A DNA stretch of 64,000 nt from Astragalus membranaceus (GCA_039519185.1 CM076850.1:158578462-158642461), one strand, 5' to 3'. Counted from the first letter of the stretch, positions 10,746 to 22,809 are shown. Notes: generated by a model from the letters alone, not told the origin. A program made the numbers and translations.

Positions 10746-11022
10746 CCCCACAAATAGAGTAACGAATACAAACAGAGATCTATGATCCAATCACCTCAGA
10801 TATAATGACAGTATAGTGACTAAGAGATGAGTGATATGGAAAATAGAAAATGATATGAAAGTTGAAGCTCTTTTTTCTCTCTTTCTCAGATCTAGAAAAT
10901 GTATGTGAGAAGCAGAGAGGAGTTGTGAATTGTGGTGTGAGGTGTGATTTGAAAATGAATCACACATGCCTATTTATAGGCTTAGGAGAGGTTTGAAAAT
11001 GGAAACTCTCATTTATGACAAA

Positions 11023-11401
11023 CATAATCGATTATGTTAGAAAACAAAAGAATTGAGATAATCGATTAGTTTGATGGATATGGAAAGTTTGAAAGACTTG
11101 ATAATCGATTATCATATGAAGTTATAGGAGTGCATAATCGATTATTGTTGTCAATCAGGACAACAGGAAGTGCAATAATCGATTATGTGATATGGTTATA
11201 TGAAGGAGCAATCGATTATTGATCTTAAAAAGGAAGGTAAGCCAACACTATAATCGATTATGATGTATAATGTGAATGAGGCTCTAATCGATTATAGTTG
11301 TAAAAAAGGAAACAATTCTTGGCTTGATAATCGATTATTTGTTTTAGATTATGTGCTCTGAAACATTCAGGCACCTAATATATTACCATAATCTATTATC
11401 T
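11023..11401. repeat. Cluster of ATAATCGATTAT palindromes
   Basis: AATCGATT occurs nine times, mostly as the longer ATAATCGATTAT, starting near 11023, 11058, 11101, 11134, 11175, 11209, 11250, 11285 and 11326. A tenth copy has one mismatch (ATAATCTATTAT, about 11389). Spacings are irregular (about 33-43 bp) and the spacers are unrelated, so this is not a simple tandem repeat. Confidence 0.9.
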
Positions 11402-11781
11402 TTGTAAAAATATAGGATTTTGATTTCAAGCCTTCAACCAAAATAGTTTTAGGGTTTATGGTGCCACCTTATGCATGCATGCAATTTTGTAAAATATTTT
11501 TCAAAGATCATTTTGATGCATCATGCATGTTTTGAAAAACTCATCTCTCAGTTACCAAAAGTCATATACCTTAGGTGATAGGATCTTACATAGTGTCCTA
11601 GAGAAAGCGGATAAAACAATTTGGTCTTGAACTTTTGAGATGGCTTCTTCTCCAAGCTGCTCCACTTTAATATTTCCTGCTCTTTGATTCATGTCCTGTG
11701 CTTCAATCAACTTGAACCATTAGTAGCCAAGATGTAATTTTTTATCATACAAAACAAAGAGTGTTTGTCCTTGGTTCAACA

Positions 11782-12546
11782 AACTCCCCCTTTTTGATGA
11801 TAACAAATTACATTATGCATAGGGGGTTTGATAGTAATGGAACTTTTTCAAAAAGCTCCCCCTAAGCATATGCATAATAAAATAAACAGTATATCAGCAG
11901 GATAGCAGCAATTATTTTCTCCCCTCACATATACCATGCATATATTCTCTCCCACATATAACATGCATAATATTCTCTCCCCCTTTGTTTTCATCAAAAA
12001 GGAGGGGGGTGAACACATAGAAACATAACCACATTATAAACTTGCAGAATCAATAGACAGTAGTACATAGCATATGATATATCAAAAATAGTAGTTCATG
12101 CTATGCTCCCCCATACTTGGTGATCCCCCTGATTAATTTTAGAATGCAAAGCTTAGTCAAAAGAGGGTGGACCATCACAGTTTAAAGAAGATCGTATAGA
12201 AAATAGGATACCCATGAGATATGTCATACTTGGTTCAACAATATAGGTACCATATTTAACTTCAAAATATGTTGTATCAATGATCCAGCACAATAGAGAG
12301 ATAACGTTTAAGAAGAACAAACTAACCTTCACCGGTGATTCTTCCTCTATTGTTGATATCACAAGTCACATGACTGCTTTTTCCGGGGGTGAGTGTTTAA
12401 GAACCTTTTTGCGTCTCCAGTCATGAACTTCGAGTCTCTGCTATCAAGGTATCGATCTGACCCCCATACCTTGTAGCACACCTGTACTAAAATCAAGTAG
12501 AGAATTTTGGTACCCAATTCTTTTTGGGTCCTTTGGGGTTAGTCAT
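11782..12546 (-). pseudogene. SIRE-type copia internal remnant, deleted
   Basis: Next to the LTR the minus strand shows the PPT and the CCCCT-rich 3' untranslated region. At 12370-12546 it shows the gag-pol junction of a SIRE element: TNP.GPK..WVPK followed by a degenerate DS......MTGD protease site, matching 55895-56040 of the intact element. Most of pol (integrase, RT, RNase H) is deleted between these parts. The remnant ends at 12546 where the Ogre LTR starts, so the 5' part of this copia element must lie on the far side of the Ogre complex. Confidence 0.75.
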
Positions 12547-14013
12547 TGTCATACCCCAATTTTGTCCGTCCAAAAATAATAATGATTTTCTTATTTGTCT
12601 TTATATATCTTATTTCGTAAAAGTTGAAAAATATAAATTCATTTTCAAGTTATACTTTACTTCCTATTTAGTAAATATATTTAATGGTATAAAAAAGAAA
12701 GTAAAAGAAAAAACAAGAAAAGAGAAAGGGAGAGGCGATTTAGTAAAAAAAGGGGTGTAAGTGACTTTTTTTTTATTTGTGTTACAGCGAATTGGGCTCA
12801 CTGCCAGAGGCCCATTCGAATTGGCCTGACCCGGATTGCCTTATTTCCCTCACTCACTCACAAAACCTAATTGCCTCCATCACAAAACCTAATTTCCCAT
12901 CATTCCCATCACCTCCTAAAAATCAGCCGCCCAATCCTCCCTCTCTCTTCACACGTTTCTTTCTTTCTTCCCCACATCTCCATCAGAGAAAAAAACTGAA
13001 ACATCACTTCCACCTCTCCCATCAAACCCTAGCCGTCCACTCTCTCTTCTCTTCCTTCCACGCCTCCTTTCATCTTCCCTCACACGCCTCCTACCTTCTC
13101 AGCCCCCCCACATCTCCATTGCTACACGAAATCACCATTTTTGGTGCCTCTTTCTCTCCTCTCACACGAAACCTCCATCTTAGGCGCCTTGTTCTTTCCT
13201 CTCCTCAGTCACACGAAATCTCTGTTTTGTCATCAACATTCAAAGAACCATCAGTCTCACAATAGATCGATGGTTCACGCTTTTTTTCTTCTCAGTTTTT
13301 CATGGGTGGCTTCGGTTTTAAGGGGAACCCGCAAAGATTTACACAAATTTCAGATCTGTGCACAAGGACCAGCGAAAAAAACGAAGGGGAAAACGTACCA
13401 CCGGATTTTCGTTTTGTTTAGTATAAATGGAGGCTAAATCGTTGAAGAAAACGACGATTTTTTTTAGAGAGAAAAGGAAGAAAGGTCAGAGCTTTGATGG
13501 AGATCCAGGAGCAAGAGGCAAAAATCTGTTTTGAGTGAATGAGAGTTCTAAAATTTTCGTTTTATTTTCCTCTTCTAAAATTTTCATAGTTTTATTTTTG
13601 TTGTCATTGTTGCCGTTGGTGAGATCTGTTCTTGTGAGATCTGGAAACGTGATTCATTGTACAGGCACATTGGGTATAATTTTCTTTTTATCTCATCTCC
13701 ATTTTCTTATAAATTATGCTTTGCAAATCATATATGCTGACAGTGTTCAAGTGACATTCCATAGAAACACTATTATGCTTAGTCTACTTATTTTTCTATA
13801 TAAGCGCATGATGGTCATGTTTGGTTAATCAAGGTGTTAAAAATGTATGTTCATAGAGAGATTTAGATATTCCTAATCTTACATTTGTCTGTTGAATAAC
13901 GCAACTTTTGCAAATTTCAGATTTATGATAATAAATGAATTCATTTTGTATTAATAATAATAATAATGGTCATTAACTTTGGTCAACAATTGTTCAAAAA
14001 AAAAACTTGGGAC

Positions 14014-14052
<39 letters not shown>

Positions 14053-15667
14053 TGAATGTTTTATTTGATTTATTTATACCCTTCTGATTATACTCAACCG
14101 TGACCCTCTCTCATCCCCTATTAGTTGAGTTTGCCTTTTTATTAGCTTTATATCATTATTCATTTACTGATCATTCCTCTAAAAAAAAAACATTATTTAC
14201 TCATCAAAAAATATTATCATTCTTTTTTCTGTTACTAAATAACCAATATTTTATCTATTTTTCTTACTTGCACCCCCTTATTTAATTTCCTATTCTTCAT
14301 TCATTTTATTATATTATCTTTGTCTTATTTATTTATAATAAAGCATCAAATGCTATTCATGATTTTATTTATTTTGTAATAAATATTAACTACTATGTGC
14401 ACCCTATCTCTTTATGTCTCTAATCCGTTTTAGACCTTAGGATTTCAACCCACTCTTCTTTTACTTTCAATGATAATGAGTCCAACTCATCTTCACACAT
14501 TTTACAAATCAATGAGTCCAACTCATCTTCACATAATCTTAATTCTCTTTCATTATATAAATCACTTTTCCCAAAATAGGGGATTAAATCGGTTGTACAA
14601 CTGGGTTAGTCAGCGTCCAAGGACGAGTGAGCTGTACAGTTCAAGATTCCTAGGACCCCTGCACTAAAAAACACCAACCAACAAACCTTTTTCAATCAGA
14701 ACTACGTCGCTTTGATTCCTATTTGGGATATGTAAGAGCGAGTCACATTCTCGTCAAGCGCAACCATAAAAAGTTTAGCATTCGCCTAAACGTAAAGAGA
14801 AGAGTTATTTTCATAACAAAAAAGAATCACTTTTGCAAACCAAGGTCATTTTCAGAACAAAAACCTTTTCCTTTCTAAAATCATCTTCAATCCATCGTCG
14901 CTAGTGGCTAATCAGAGCCTTTGTTCGTCTAGCCATTGGCGGCGATGTCTTTTTCCCAAAAAAAAGAACAACAAGTGATGATCACTCATAACCGTTGTTA
15001 GTTTGATCATTCGGGCCAATCAATCTCTTTCGAAAATCACTTTCAAAAAATATAATAAAAACGAGTGGTTATCAATAGTCCATCAGAACCTTTGTTCGTT
15101 TGACTAGCGGTACTACTCTCTTTCTCGAGTATTTAGTGGCGATTCATCGTAGCCTCTGCTAGCTTAATCATTCGCTAATGCTCGTCCTATTTCAAAAACT
15201 CACTAAAAAAGGATAAAAAGCAAAAACTTTTCAAAAGGACAAAGAAGAACTACGTAGCTTTGAGTTCTCCATCGCACCGGGAGATACGTAGGAGCGGGCC
15301 ACGTCCCGTCAAGCGTTTTTAAAAAGAAAACCATTTTCCTCCTTTTTTCTCATAATAAATAAAGATTTTCATTAAGAATTTTTCAATAAGAAGTAGAGAG
15401 GCAAAATCAAGTATTTTCAAGTCAACACACTAAAATCATACATTTAATTAAAGGTTCCCTCTCAGTAGAGAGGAAGTGTGGGGTGCTAACACCTTCCCCG
15501 CGCCTAACCGCCCCTCGAACCCTATTCTCTAGTTTCGCAAGACCAATCGCTTTCCAAAAAAGGTTTTCCTAATATTTTCCTTAATAAATATTGGTGGCGG
15601 CTTCATTGATTTTAGAAAAGTTGTGAACGAGGAAGGTTCCCCCTCGGGGACTTTTTCGGGCGCAACA
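12547..15667 (+). repeat. 5' LTR of the plus-strand Ogre
   Basis: 3121 bp, TGTCATACCCCAATTTTGTC...TTCGGGCGCAACA. The last 250 bp match, in reverse complement, the start of the nested element's LTR at 23456. An (AAT)n microsatellite lies at 14013-14048. Two copies of the CTACGTA cassette lie at about 14698-14764 and 15247-15315, and CATCAGAACCTTTGTTCGT-type words near 14915 and 15079. C-rich leader-like sequence at 12780-13280 contains an open frame that I regard as non-coding LTR. Confidence 0.92.
14013..14048. repeat. (AAT)n microsatellite
   Basis: About 12 uninterrupted AAT units inside the Ogre LTR, with a shorter run at 13953-13967. Confidence 0.95.
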
Positions 15668-15669
15668 GC

Positions 15670-15688
15670 TGGCGACTTCACTGGGGAC
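15670..15688 (+). other. Ogre primer binding site
   Basis: TGGCGACTTCACTGGGGAC starts 2 bp after the LTR end. The form is that described for Ogre elements, which prime from tRNA-Arg. The identical sequence appears on the minus strand at 32373-32391 in the nested element. Confidence 0.85.
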
Positions 15689-16655
15689 TAAAAAGAAAAA
15701 CATTTTTTCAAAAGTGGATCAAGCCTAATTAATTAAGTGTGTTGATTTGTGGGATTGATTTGAACATCTTGCTTTGCCTCTATTCCTCCTCTTTTTCATA
15801 AGCATGTTGCATCCATATGCATTCTTCTTCTATGGCTGCTCTTGTTTAATATAATAGATAGTTACTTCTATTGTTGTCGGCACCCTAGATGAGTTGTATT
15901 TGATTGGTATTGAACCCTAGGGTAGACGACATGTTATTGCTTTCTATTGTCTGGACCGTTCTGGATTTTCATTTGCAGGAGGGGTAGTTTTTAAGGAAAT
16001 GCCCATCGCACACACACACTTGTACCTTGAGATTATATGATTATAGAAAGAGACCATAACCCAGGTCTGTTAGGGTACCTTAGGATGAGTGGATTCGAGT
16101 AGTGGGAGCCCATCAGGACCTTTGTCCGTTTGGCTACTCGCGAAAGTCTCAATCAGAGTTGTGCTCTTTCATGATGCTTCGTATCTAGCAGTTTGCTGCA
16201 TTTACGGGGATTTTCATGAGAGGGACCGTGGCTCTGATAACCTTTGTGAGGGTGTGATAGAGCTACATGAGAAGATTATCCCTAACATACCTTAGATCAT
16301 AGGTTCTACCCCCTTTTAGGTCACAAGGGCTTTCCAAATTGTGTGCTGCATCGTTGCATTCAGTTCAATCAATTTTTCCTTCAGAATTTTCGAAAGTAAA
16401 AAAAAAGATGTGCTTTTCCTTTTCAATGAACGCCTATATGAGGTGGCATACAGTGTGAAAATTTTCAAATCACCACCTGTAAATATCCTCTTTCTGCAAA
16501 AGCACAAAAAGAAGCATCATTGCATCATTATGTCATTTGCATCATCTGCATTAAATAAAACCCAATTTCGAAAATCATTCGTCACGCATCTAAGCTGTTT
16601 GCCGGGATTGTAAAGTAACTTGGAATCTTGTGTTAGGCGGGAAAGATAAAGCAAC
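15689..16655 (+). other. Ogre 5' untranslated leader
   Basis: About 970 bp lie between the PBS and ORF1. It is recognisably homologous, in reverse complement, to the interior of the nested element near 31560-32060 (TGGACCG.TCTGGATTTTCATTTGCAGG). It also has a GACCTTTGTCCGTTTGGCTA word (16119-16138) related to words in the LTR. Short open frames here have no family resemblance. Confidence 0.75.
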
Positions 16656-18731
16656 ATGGGATCAAGAAGCGAGATTGTACTTAATTCAAGGTTCCCGGTT
16701 GTCAAGAGAATAGATGTAGAGGGTTTGAAAGAGTTTGTTTCCTTGATGGAGTCAGAAGAGAGGGATCTATTCGGGAAGGCTCATGGTAACCTCCTCAGAT
16801 TGTTACAACTAGATGTCCAAGAGAGTGCTATTATGGCCCTAAGCCGATTCTATAATCCGGACATTCGATGCTTCCTCTTCAAAGACTTTCAGTTATCACC
16901 AACTCTCGAGGAGTATGAGCAGATTCCGGGGTTCTCAAAGTCAGAGTTAGCACCTTACCAATGTCAGAAACATCGGTATTCAGACCAGAGACTCTCTTTG
17001 TTGTTGCAAGTCAGTGTGAAGGAATTAGAGCTTCATAAGGAAAAGAAGAACCGTATCAGGGGTTTCCCGCTAGGTTAATTCGAAGGTTTATTGAAGTTTT
17101 ATGCCCAGAATAAGAAGTGGGGTCCTTTCAAGCAGCTGTTAGCCCTAACTATTTTCGGGATCGTCCTTTTCCCTCAGGTCGAGAAGTTCATTGATGAGAC
17201 CGCTATTGGGATTTTTCTAGCATTCATAAGTAAAGAAAATCCGATTAACCCTGTACCAGCAATCCTTGCAGATACCTACTATTCCTTCACTCATCACTGT
17301 GTGTTAGGAAAGAAGAAGGTTGCTTGCTCTTTCCATGTTCTCTACACCTGGTTCCTCAACCATGTTGTCACTCATAAGACGAAAGCTGCGGACTTAGTAG
17401 AATATGCCCTGTGTTGTGATGTAGAAGCCAGAAGTGCACAAGAATGGGTGCACACTTTGGAGAATCTCAGTGCTCTCAAAGTCTGTTGGTTCAATCATCC
17501 GTGTTGGAAAGATAGGCCTTCAATACTGTTCCAGTGCGGCAATTTCCAGAATGTACCCTTAATGGGAACCCAAGGCTGCATCAATTACAATCCTTCCCTC
17601 ACCATCAAACAGCTTGGGTATCCTATGAAGAATGCACCCACTAAAGACATGTTGGCCCCAATCTTTCTCGATAAGGAAGATCCAAAGAACCAAGGTTTGC
17701 TTCAGAAAATTTCAAAGGCTTGGGAGGGTATAGTTTACAAGGATAAAGAGGAAATCACAAAGAAAACGGGTGATGTTACTTTCTATCAATGGCTTCACCA
17801 AAGAATTCAAAATGTTGGTCCGCCTCGTCAGGATTCATCGTCAGTTGGGAAAGAAGTCCCAGAGCTTCACGTTCCAAGTCTCAAAGAACTAAGTGAGATC
17901 AAGTCTGTCTTGTTCAAGGTAGAAGAAGAAAAGAAAGCCTTGCAGGATAAGTTGGGGAAAGTAATTTTTGAGAAGAGAAAGTTAGAGAGCGAGAACGAAC
18001 GCAAGGCCGAAGCTCTCAAAGAAAGCAGCAAGAAGCTTAAGAAAGAAGAGGAAAGTAATCAAAAAATGAAGGAATATCTGAAAAGTGCCAAATATGAGTT
18101 GAAAAAATCAAATGCCAAAGTGGGTGAGGTCATGGTTAGAGCAAATGAATGGAGGAAGCTGTTCAAGGAGTCTGTGCAAAGTGAGAAAGCTGTAAAGAAA
18201 TCACTAGAGGAATTCAAGAAAAAGTCTCAGTCTGTGGTGTTTGAGCTTGAAAGTCAAATAAGGTGCATCAGACAAGATGGAGATGCAATTGAGAGCATCC
18301 TTAGAGAGTATCAGCAGGCTCTAAGGAATGAGCAAGAGAATTCAGATGAGCTAAGGAGGAATCTGAGTCACATCAGTGATGCTTACCGACAAGTAAGAGA
18401 GGAGAGTCAGTACTGGGAATACCGTCTTCTCGAGCTAATGGGTAGGATTGAAAAGCAAGAGATCATAGTTGAGATGAAGGCAGAAATTCAGCAGTGGAAG
18501 AACAAGTTCTCCAAATTGGCATGGTTGGCTAACCAGGCGGTGAGGGATGTTCCTAAGAGGTTGAGAAAGGCAGAAGCTGAGATGCTGCCTTACAACACTC
18601 CGGTGCGAGTATATGAATTCGTGGAGTACTGCAGATCTCTGACTGAGGAACTCATGGAAAGGGCAAGAGAAGCTGCTGCAGCTAGCAAAAAGGAGAAGAA
18701 CCAAGAGAAGATGAAGGCAATAGGTTTTTAG
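16656..18731 (+). pseudogene. Ogre ORF1 with one in-frame stop
   Basis: The ATG at 16656 opens a 691-codon frame that is open throughout except for TAA at 17076-17078. The segments 16656-17075 and 17079-18728 are in the same phase. Ogre elements encode an extra protein of unknown function upstream of gag; start context, position and length fit. The first 380 residues form a globular plant-mobile-domain-like region (FKDFQLSPTLEEYE; IDETAIGIFLAF; YALCCDVEARSAQEWV). The last 300 are highly charged and look like a long coiled coil (runs of EEEKK, KKLKKEEE and similar), ending KKEKNQEKMKAIGF. With one substitution as the only lesion, the decay is recent or slight. Confidence 0.85.
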
Positions 18732-19156
18732 ATTTAAATTTTCCTTTTTTTTTAGAATGTTCACTAGGAAATTGTAATTTTTCTTTTCTTAAAGGATGTT
18801 GTGTTTTTCTTTTCAAAGCGTTGTATTGCACATTTAAGGATATTGTATCTTGTTCTTGGAATGATTAAAGATATGATGCTTGAATGAAGTACGTTTATCT
18901 CACTTGTTGATCCCAGCCGCGTTATGTCCTTGAAAATATTCGAACATACACTTACGACAAGAGCAAGTTGCACTGTGATTCCCGGCAATAAACAACAAAT
19001 AACATAAAAAAAAACAAAAACAAAAAAAAAATCATGTGCATTACATTGCATTCATTAATTTTCTCCTTTGCTTATAAAAATGTTTTCAACTCAAACAGAA
19101 GATAAGGCAAGCTGGTGCGACCACATCCGTATTGGACACGTTCACAGGCCAGAGGA
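18732..19156 (+). other. Spacer between Ogre ORF1 and gag
   Basis: AT-rich with an A-rich run at 19005-19030. The gag-like frame is already open from 19109 (RPHPYWTRSQAR, typical of Tat Gag N-termini), but no ATG precedes it in frame after the TAA near 19103. The original start codon has probably been lost and the first remaining ATG is at 19157. Confidence 0.6.
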
Positions 19157-20959
19157 ATGGCAATCTTAAGTGACCCCGATCAACCTCAGCCAGAGAATCA
19201 GAATCCTCCAGCTTCAGGCTCAGAGAATGGAAATGGAACAGGCCAAGGCCCCGAGGTACAGAATCAGAACCATTCAGCTCCTGGTAGCTCCAGTCAAGGT
19301 GATCCTGAGTTGAGAAATGAAATGAATGCCATGAAGGCACAGATGAGCGAGATGATGAGACTCCTGTTGTCCTTGAAAAATGGAAATGACTTTCAAGCTG
19401 CTCAGTGGCCTCCTTACGGCCTTCCTTTGGGTTATAGTCCTCCAAATCAAGGGGCTAACCCAGGAGCTGGTCCCGTGGCAATAGATGAGAATGTACAGCC
19501 AACGTCTGTCGGGTCAGAAGGAATGACTGGTGAACCCCAGGTTCAGATCCCGCATCCAATTGTTATACCTCAGCCTCCTCCTCAGAACCTCAGTCCACGG
19601 CCGGCTGCCTTTCCACAGACCCAAGGCTTCGTATCCGGAAGCTCCGTTTACCCTCAGGTTCAGCACTCAATACCTCCACCTCCTTATGGTGTAAGTCATT
19701 CCCCTCAAGTCTATTCCGCTGAGCACCAACAGACCAGAGAGCAGTTCCAGATGTTAGAAGAAAGACTAAGAATGATTGAAGGCTTTGGCTCCAGGGCAAG
19801 GGAGGCCAGAGACCTATGCCTTATTCCTGATGTGGTGTTGCCGCCAAAATTCAAGGTCCCCGATTTTGACAAGTACAGAGGTGCGACCTGCCCAAAGAGT
19901 CACTTAACGATGTATTGTAGGAAGATGTCTACCTACTCACGTGATGACAAATTGCTAATCCATTGCTTCCAAGATAGCCTTGCCGGGGCATCCCTTAATT
20001 GGTATATGAAGCTAGAGCCATCCCAAGTCCGCTGCTGGAAGGATTTAGCAGATGCATTCCTCAAGCAGTATCAATATAATACGGACATGGCACCGGACCG
20101 AACACAGCTGCAGAATATGAGCAAGAAGGACAATGAATCATTCAAGGAGTACGCCCAGCGATGGAGGGCTCTGGCCGCACAAGTCACACCTCCTCTTTTA
20201 GACAAAGAATTGGTTTCCATGTTCATGGAAACCTTGCCACCACTATATCATGATCGTCTGATCAGCAGTGCATCATCCAATTTTTCAGATGTGGTGATTG
20301 TGGGAGAGAGATTGGAGAACAGATTGAGAAGTGGAAAGATTGCACAGGGGTCCACAAGTAACACGAGCTCCCAAAAGAAGCCATTCTCCAGCTTTCCCAA
20401 AAAGAAAGAGGGGGAAACCAATACCATCACTATCAGCCCACCATACCAGCCACCTAACATCCCAGTCCCCACTCCCACGCAAACAGCCCATCCATTCCAA
20501 AACAACAACCAAAGCAACCACCAAAGGACCTATCAAAACAGAACAACCTTTGACCCAATTCCCATGTCATACACTGACCTTTTCAATTACCTCATCACCA
20601 ATAAGCTCATCAATACAAGACCCGTGAAACCTGTTCAACCACCTTACTTCAGAGGATACAACCCCAATAGTACCTGTGCTTTCCACGAAGGAGCGGTTGG
20701 GCATGTTGTGGAGGATTGCAAAGCCTTCAAGATAGTGGTGCAAGACTTGATAGACAAAAAATGCATAACTTTCAAGCAGGAGGATCCAAATATCGCGACT
20801 AACCCGTTGCCTGGTCATGGGAAGCATGCCATTAATGCAATCATGGATATGAAAGAGCAGTCCCTAATCAGATCAGCAGAAGATATTCAGACTCCCCTAG
20901 AAGTCATTCATGCAGAATTGTGCAAATGTGGGATTATTGGAATGTGTGGGAGCATGTGA
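19157..20959 (+). pseudogene. gag: Ogre gag
   Basis: The first in-frame ATG is 19157; family-like residues begin at 19118. A Pro/Gln-rich N-terminal region has a short helical stretch (RNEMNAMKAQMSEMMRLL). The retrotransposon Gag core follows (FKVPDFDKYRGATCPKSHL, LIHCFQDSLAGASLNWYMKL, W.DLADAFLKQYQYNTD, ESFKEYAQRWRALAAQV), then a basic linker and a C-terminal region with FHEGAVGHVVEDCKAF, a histidine/cysteine pattern in place of a classical zinc knuckle. The frame ends at 20959. Protease-side homology continues in another phase from about 20910, so one indel separates gag from PR where the family normally has a continuous reading. It would form the virus-like particle. Confidence 0.88.
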
Positions 20960-22589
20960 AGCATTCAAGGTGGTGTTACAGGATCTGATGGACCGCCACA
21001 TCATCCAGGTGGGTATACAGGGGAGAGAGGAGGAAGTTATGACCTTCCAATCAGATAGGGTTAGAGATGTGCAGAGACCTATCGAGGTGCCATACAGTCG
21101 GAATTCGACTGTGGCAAGACCAAAGACTATTGTGATCCCAGTTTCAGCTCCTAGCCAGAATAACACTGATGTCCCATGGAGCTACAGTGTGCCAATTCCA
21201 GCTCCGAGATCTCAAGCTGCTCTTGACGTCACCAATATTGCAGGAAGTAGTGGGGTAACTAGAAGTGGGCGTGTGTGTGTTCCCCAAGCTCAGGAAGAGG
21301 ATCCTTCTAAGGCAACAGAAGAGAGAATCCGAAAAGGAAAGAATGTAGAGCCGGAGCCTGTGATAAATAGGAAGGTGTCAGACCCAAAGGTTGCTGAATT
21401 CTTGAAGATAATGCGGCAGAGTGACTACAAAGTGGTGGACCAGCTACACCACACTCCAGCCAAAGTTTCCATCATGTCCCTATTACTAAACTCAGAAGCC
21501 CACCGTGACGCCTTGGTTAAAGTACTAAATGAGGCCCATGTCGCCCAAGATATTACTGTTAATCAGTTGGATGGTATAGTGAGGAACATCGTTGCATCTA
21601 ATTACATTACTTTCACTGATGATGAACTCACCCCAGAGGGGAAGGGGCACAATAAGGCGTTGCATATCTCAGTGAAGTGCGGTGAATATACACTCTCCAG
21701 GGTTCTCATTGACAATGGATCCTCATTGAATGTTATGCCCAGATCAACGATGAACAAGTTAGAGGTGGATTGTTCCTACATGAAACCCAGCTCAACCCTG
21801 GTCAGAGCCTTTGATGGGTCTAAGAAAGAAGTCATAGGGGAAATGGAGTTCCCAATGCAAATAGGGCCTGAGGTGTTCTGTGTGACTTTTCAAATTATGG
21901 ATATTGAATCCTCATACAGCTGTCTCTTGGGGAGACCTTGGATCCATGCAGCAGGCGCTGTCCCTTCAACACTTCACCAAAAACTCAAGTTTATAGTCGA
22001 CGATAAGCTTGTAGTTGTCTGTGGGGAGGAAGAGTTCACAATCAGCAAACCTGTCCCCTCTCATTATATTGAAGCTGCAGAGGAATCCCTCGAATCCGCC
22101 TTTCAATCCCTAGAAATTGCGAACGCTGTGTTCGTAAGTGAAGAATCCCCAGTACCGGTACCCAAGTGGTCCAATGCTGATATTATGGTAGCAAAAGTTA
22201 TGCTGAAGAGTGGCTATCAGATTGGGAAGGGGCTAGGAAGATCTGAGCAAGGAATTCTGTCACTTGTGCATCTGCGAGAATACAAGGACAGACGTGGGTT
22301 AGGTTATTGGCCCACTCCAGCTGATAAGAGAAGAATGGCTGAGGAAAAGCGTGAGAAGAGATTGGCTAGGCTTCAGGGGAGAGAACCCCGATTGATGATG
22401 GTCCCCATAGATGACCTCAAGCGGAATTTCAGGAGTGCTGGCATGCCGAGCCCTAATCAGATAGCTGTCATCGAGGAAGAGTTAGTTGAAGAAGGCGAGG
22501 ATCGAGGCCTAGTTCGTCGCAGTGTTGCAGGAGAAGAAATTGGCAACTGGAAGATCGTTGATTTCCCTGTTGTTTTCATTTCAAAGTAA
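20910..22589 (+). CDS. pro: Ogre protease region (exon before the intron)
   Basis: Frame 20910-22589 overlaps the end of gag by 50 nt in a different phase. It has the gag-PR linker (FKVVLQDLMDRHIIQVG), a basic/charged region, then a retropepsin-like aspartic protease: VLIDNGSSLNVMP with the catalytic Asp at about residue 266, and the later LLGRPWIHAAGAVPSTLHQK flap-to-end segment. This is followed by a G-patch-like SGYQIGKGLGR.EQGI at about 433-447. It has no ATG that marks a start and must be translated from gag. The terminal TAA at 22587 lies inside the intron donor region; splicing at 22586 bypasses it. The DNG instead of DTG/DSG triad is normal for the Tat lineage. Confidence 0.85.
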   Translation: MQNCANVGLLECVGACEAFKVVLQDLMDRHIIQVGIQGREEEVMTFQSDRVRDVQRPIEVPYSRNSTVARPKTIVIPVSAPSQNNTDVPWSYSVPIPAPRSQAALDVTNIAGSSGVTRSGRVCVPQAQEEDPSKATEERIRKGKNVEPEPVINRKVSDPKVAEFLKIMRQSDYKVVDQLHHTPAKVSIMSLLLNSEAHRDALVKVLNEAHVAQDITVNQLDGIVRNIVASNYITFTDDELTPEGKGHNKALHISVKCGEYTLSRVLIDNGSSLNVMPRSTMNKLEVDCSYMKPSSTLVRAFDGSKKEVIGEMEFPMQIGPEVFCVTFQIMDIESSYSCLLGRPWIHAAGAVPSTLHQKLKFIVDDKLVVVCGEEEFTISKPVPSHYIEAAEESLESAFQSLEIANAVFVSEESPVPVPKWSNADIMVAKVMLKSGYQIGKGLGRSEQGILSLVHLREYKDRRGLGYWPTPADKRRMAEEKREKRLARLQGREPRLMMVPIDDLKRNFRSAGMPSPNQIAVIEEELVEEGEDRGLVRRSVAGEEIGNWKIVDFPVVFISK

Positions 22590-22809
22590 TGATCTTTGTA
22601 ATGCAAATCCTTTGGCTCTGCCCAAGGCCTTAGGACATTTTCATAGGGGCATACATGTTTTCTTTTAGATATCATCTATCAATAAAATGTAGTTTTGAAT
22701 TCTCAAATGAAGTTTTGAATTCTCAAATGAATAAAAATAGCTTTTTTGCGTCTTCATTTTGTGTCTCTATTTTTGCTTGTTCATTGCTTTTCTATTCCCG
22801 CAAATGCAG
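22586..22809 (+). other. Ogre intron between PR and RT
   Basis: GTAATG donor at 22586 and a pyrimidine-rich stretch ending TTCCCGCAAATGCAG at 22809. Removing these 224 nt joins codon positions 2 and 3 so that the PR frame runs directly into the RT frame, and the PR stop (22587-22589) is removed. An intron at exactly this place is a known trait of Ogre elements. A 21-bp piece is tandemly duplicated inside it (AGTTTTGAATTCTCAAATGA at about 22690 and 22711). Confidence 0.85.

Larger units (their letters stand above)
9831..11781 (-). mobile_element. SIRE-type Ty1-copia LTR (3' LTR of a minus-strand element)
   Basis: On the minus strand it begins TGTTGAACCAAGGACAAACA at 11781 and ends ...TAGTCTAACA at 9831, the same termini as the intact SIRE LTRs at 52140 and 59304. 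Just outside the start, on the minus strand, lies AAAAAGGGGGAGTT, the SIRE polypurine tract. The LTR is about 1.95 kb and much diverged from the intact one in its interior. It carries a hairpin-rich tandem array (10405-10745) and a dense ATAATCGATTAT cluster (11023-11401) not seen in the intact LTRs, so it belongs to a different subfamily. Confidence 0.85.

Noticed and set aside
12777..13437. 162-codon Ser/Pro/His-rich frame as a host gene
   Set aside because: It lies wholly inside the Ogre 5' LTR; the composition reflects C/T-rich DNA and there is no domain.
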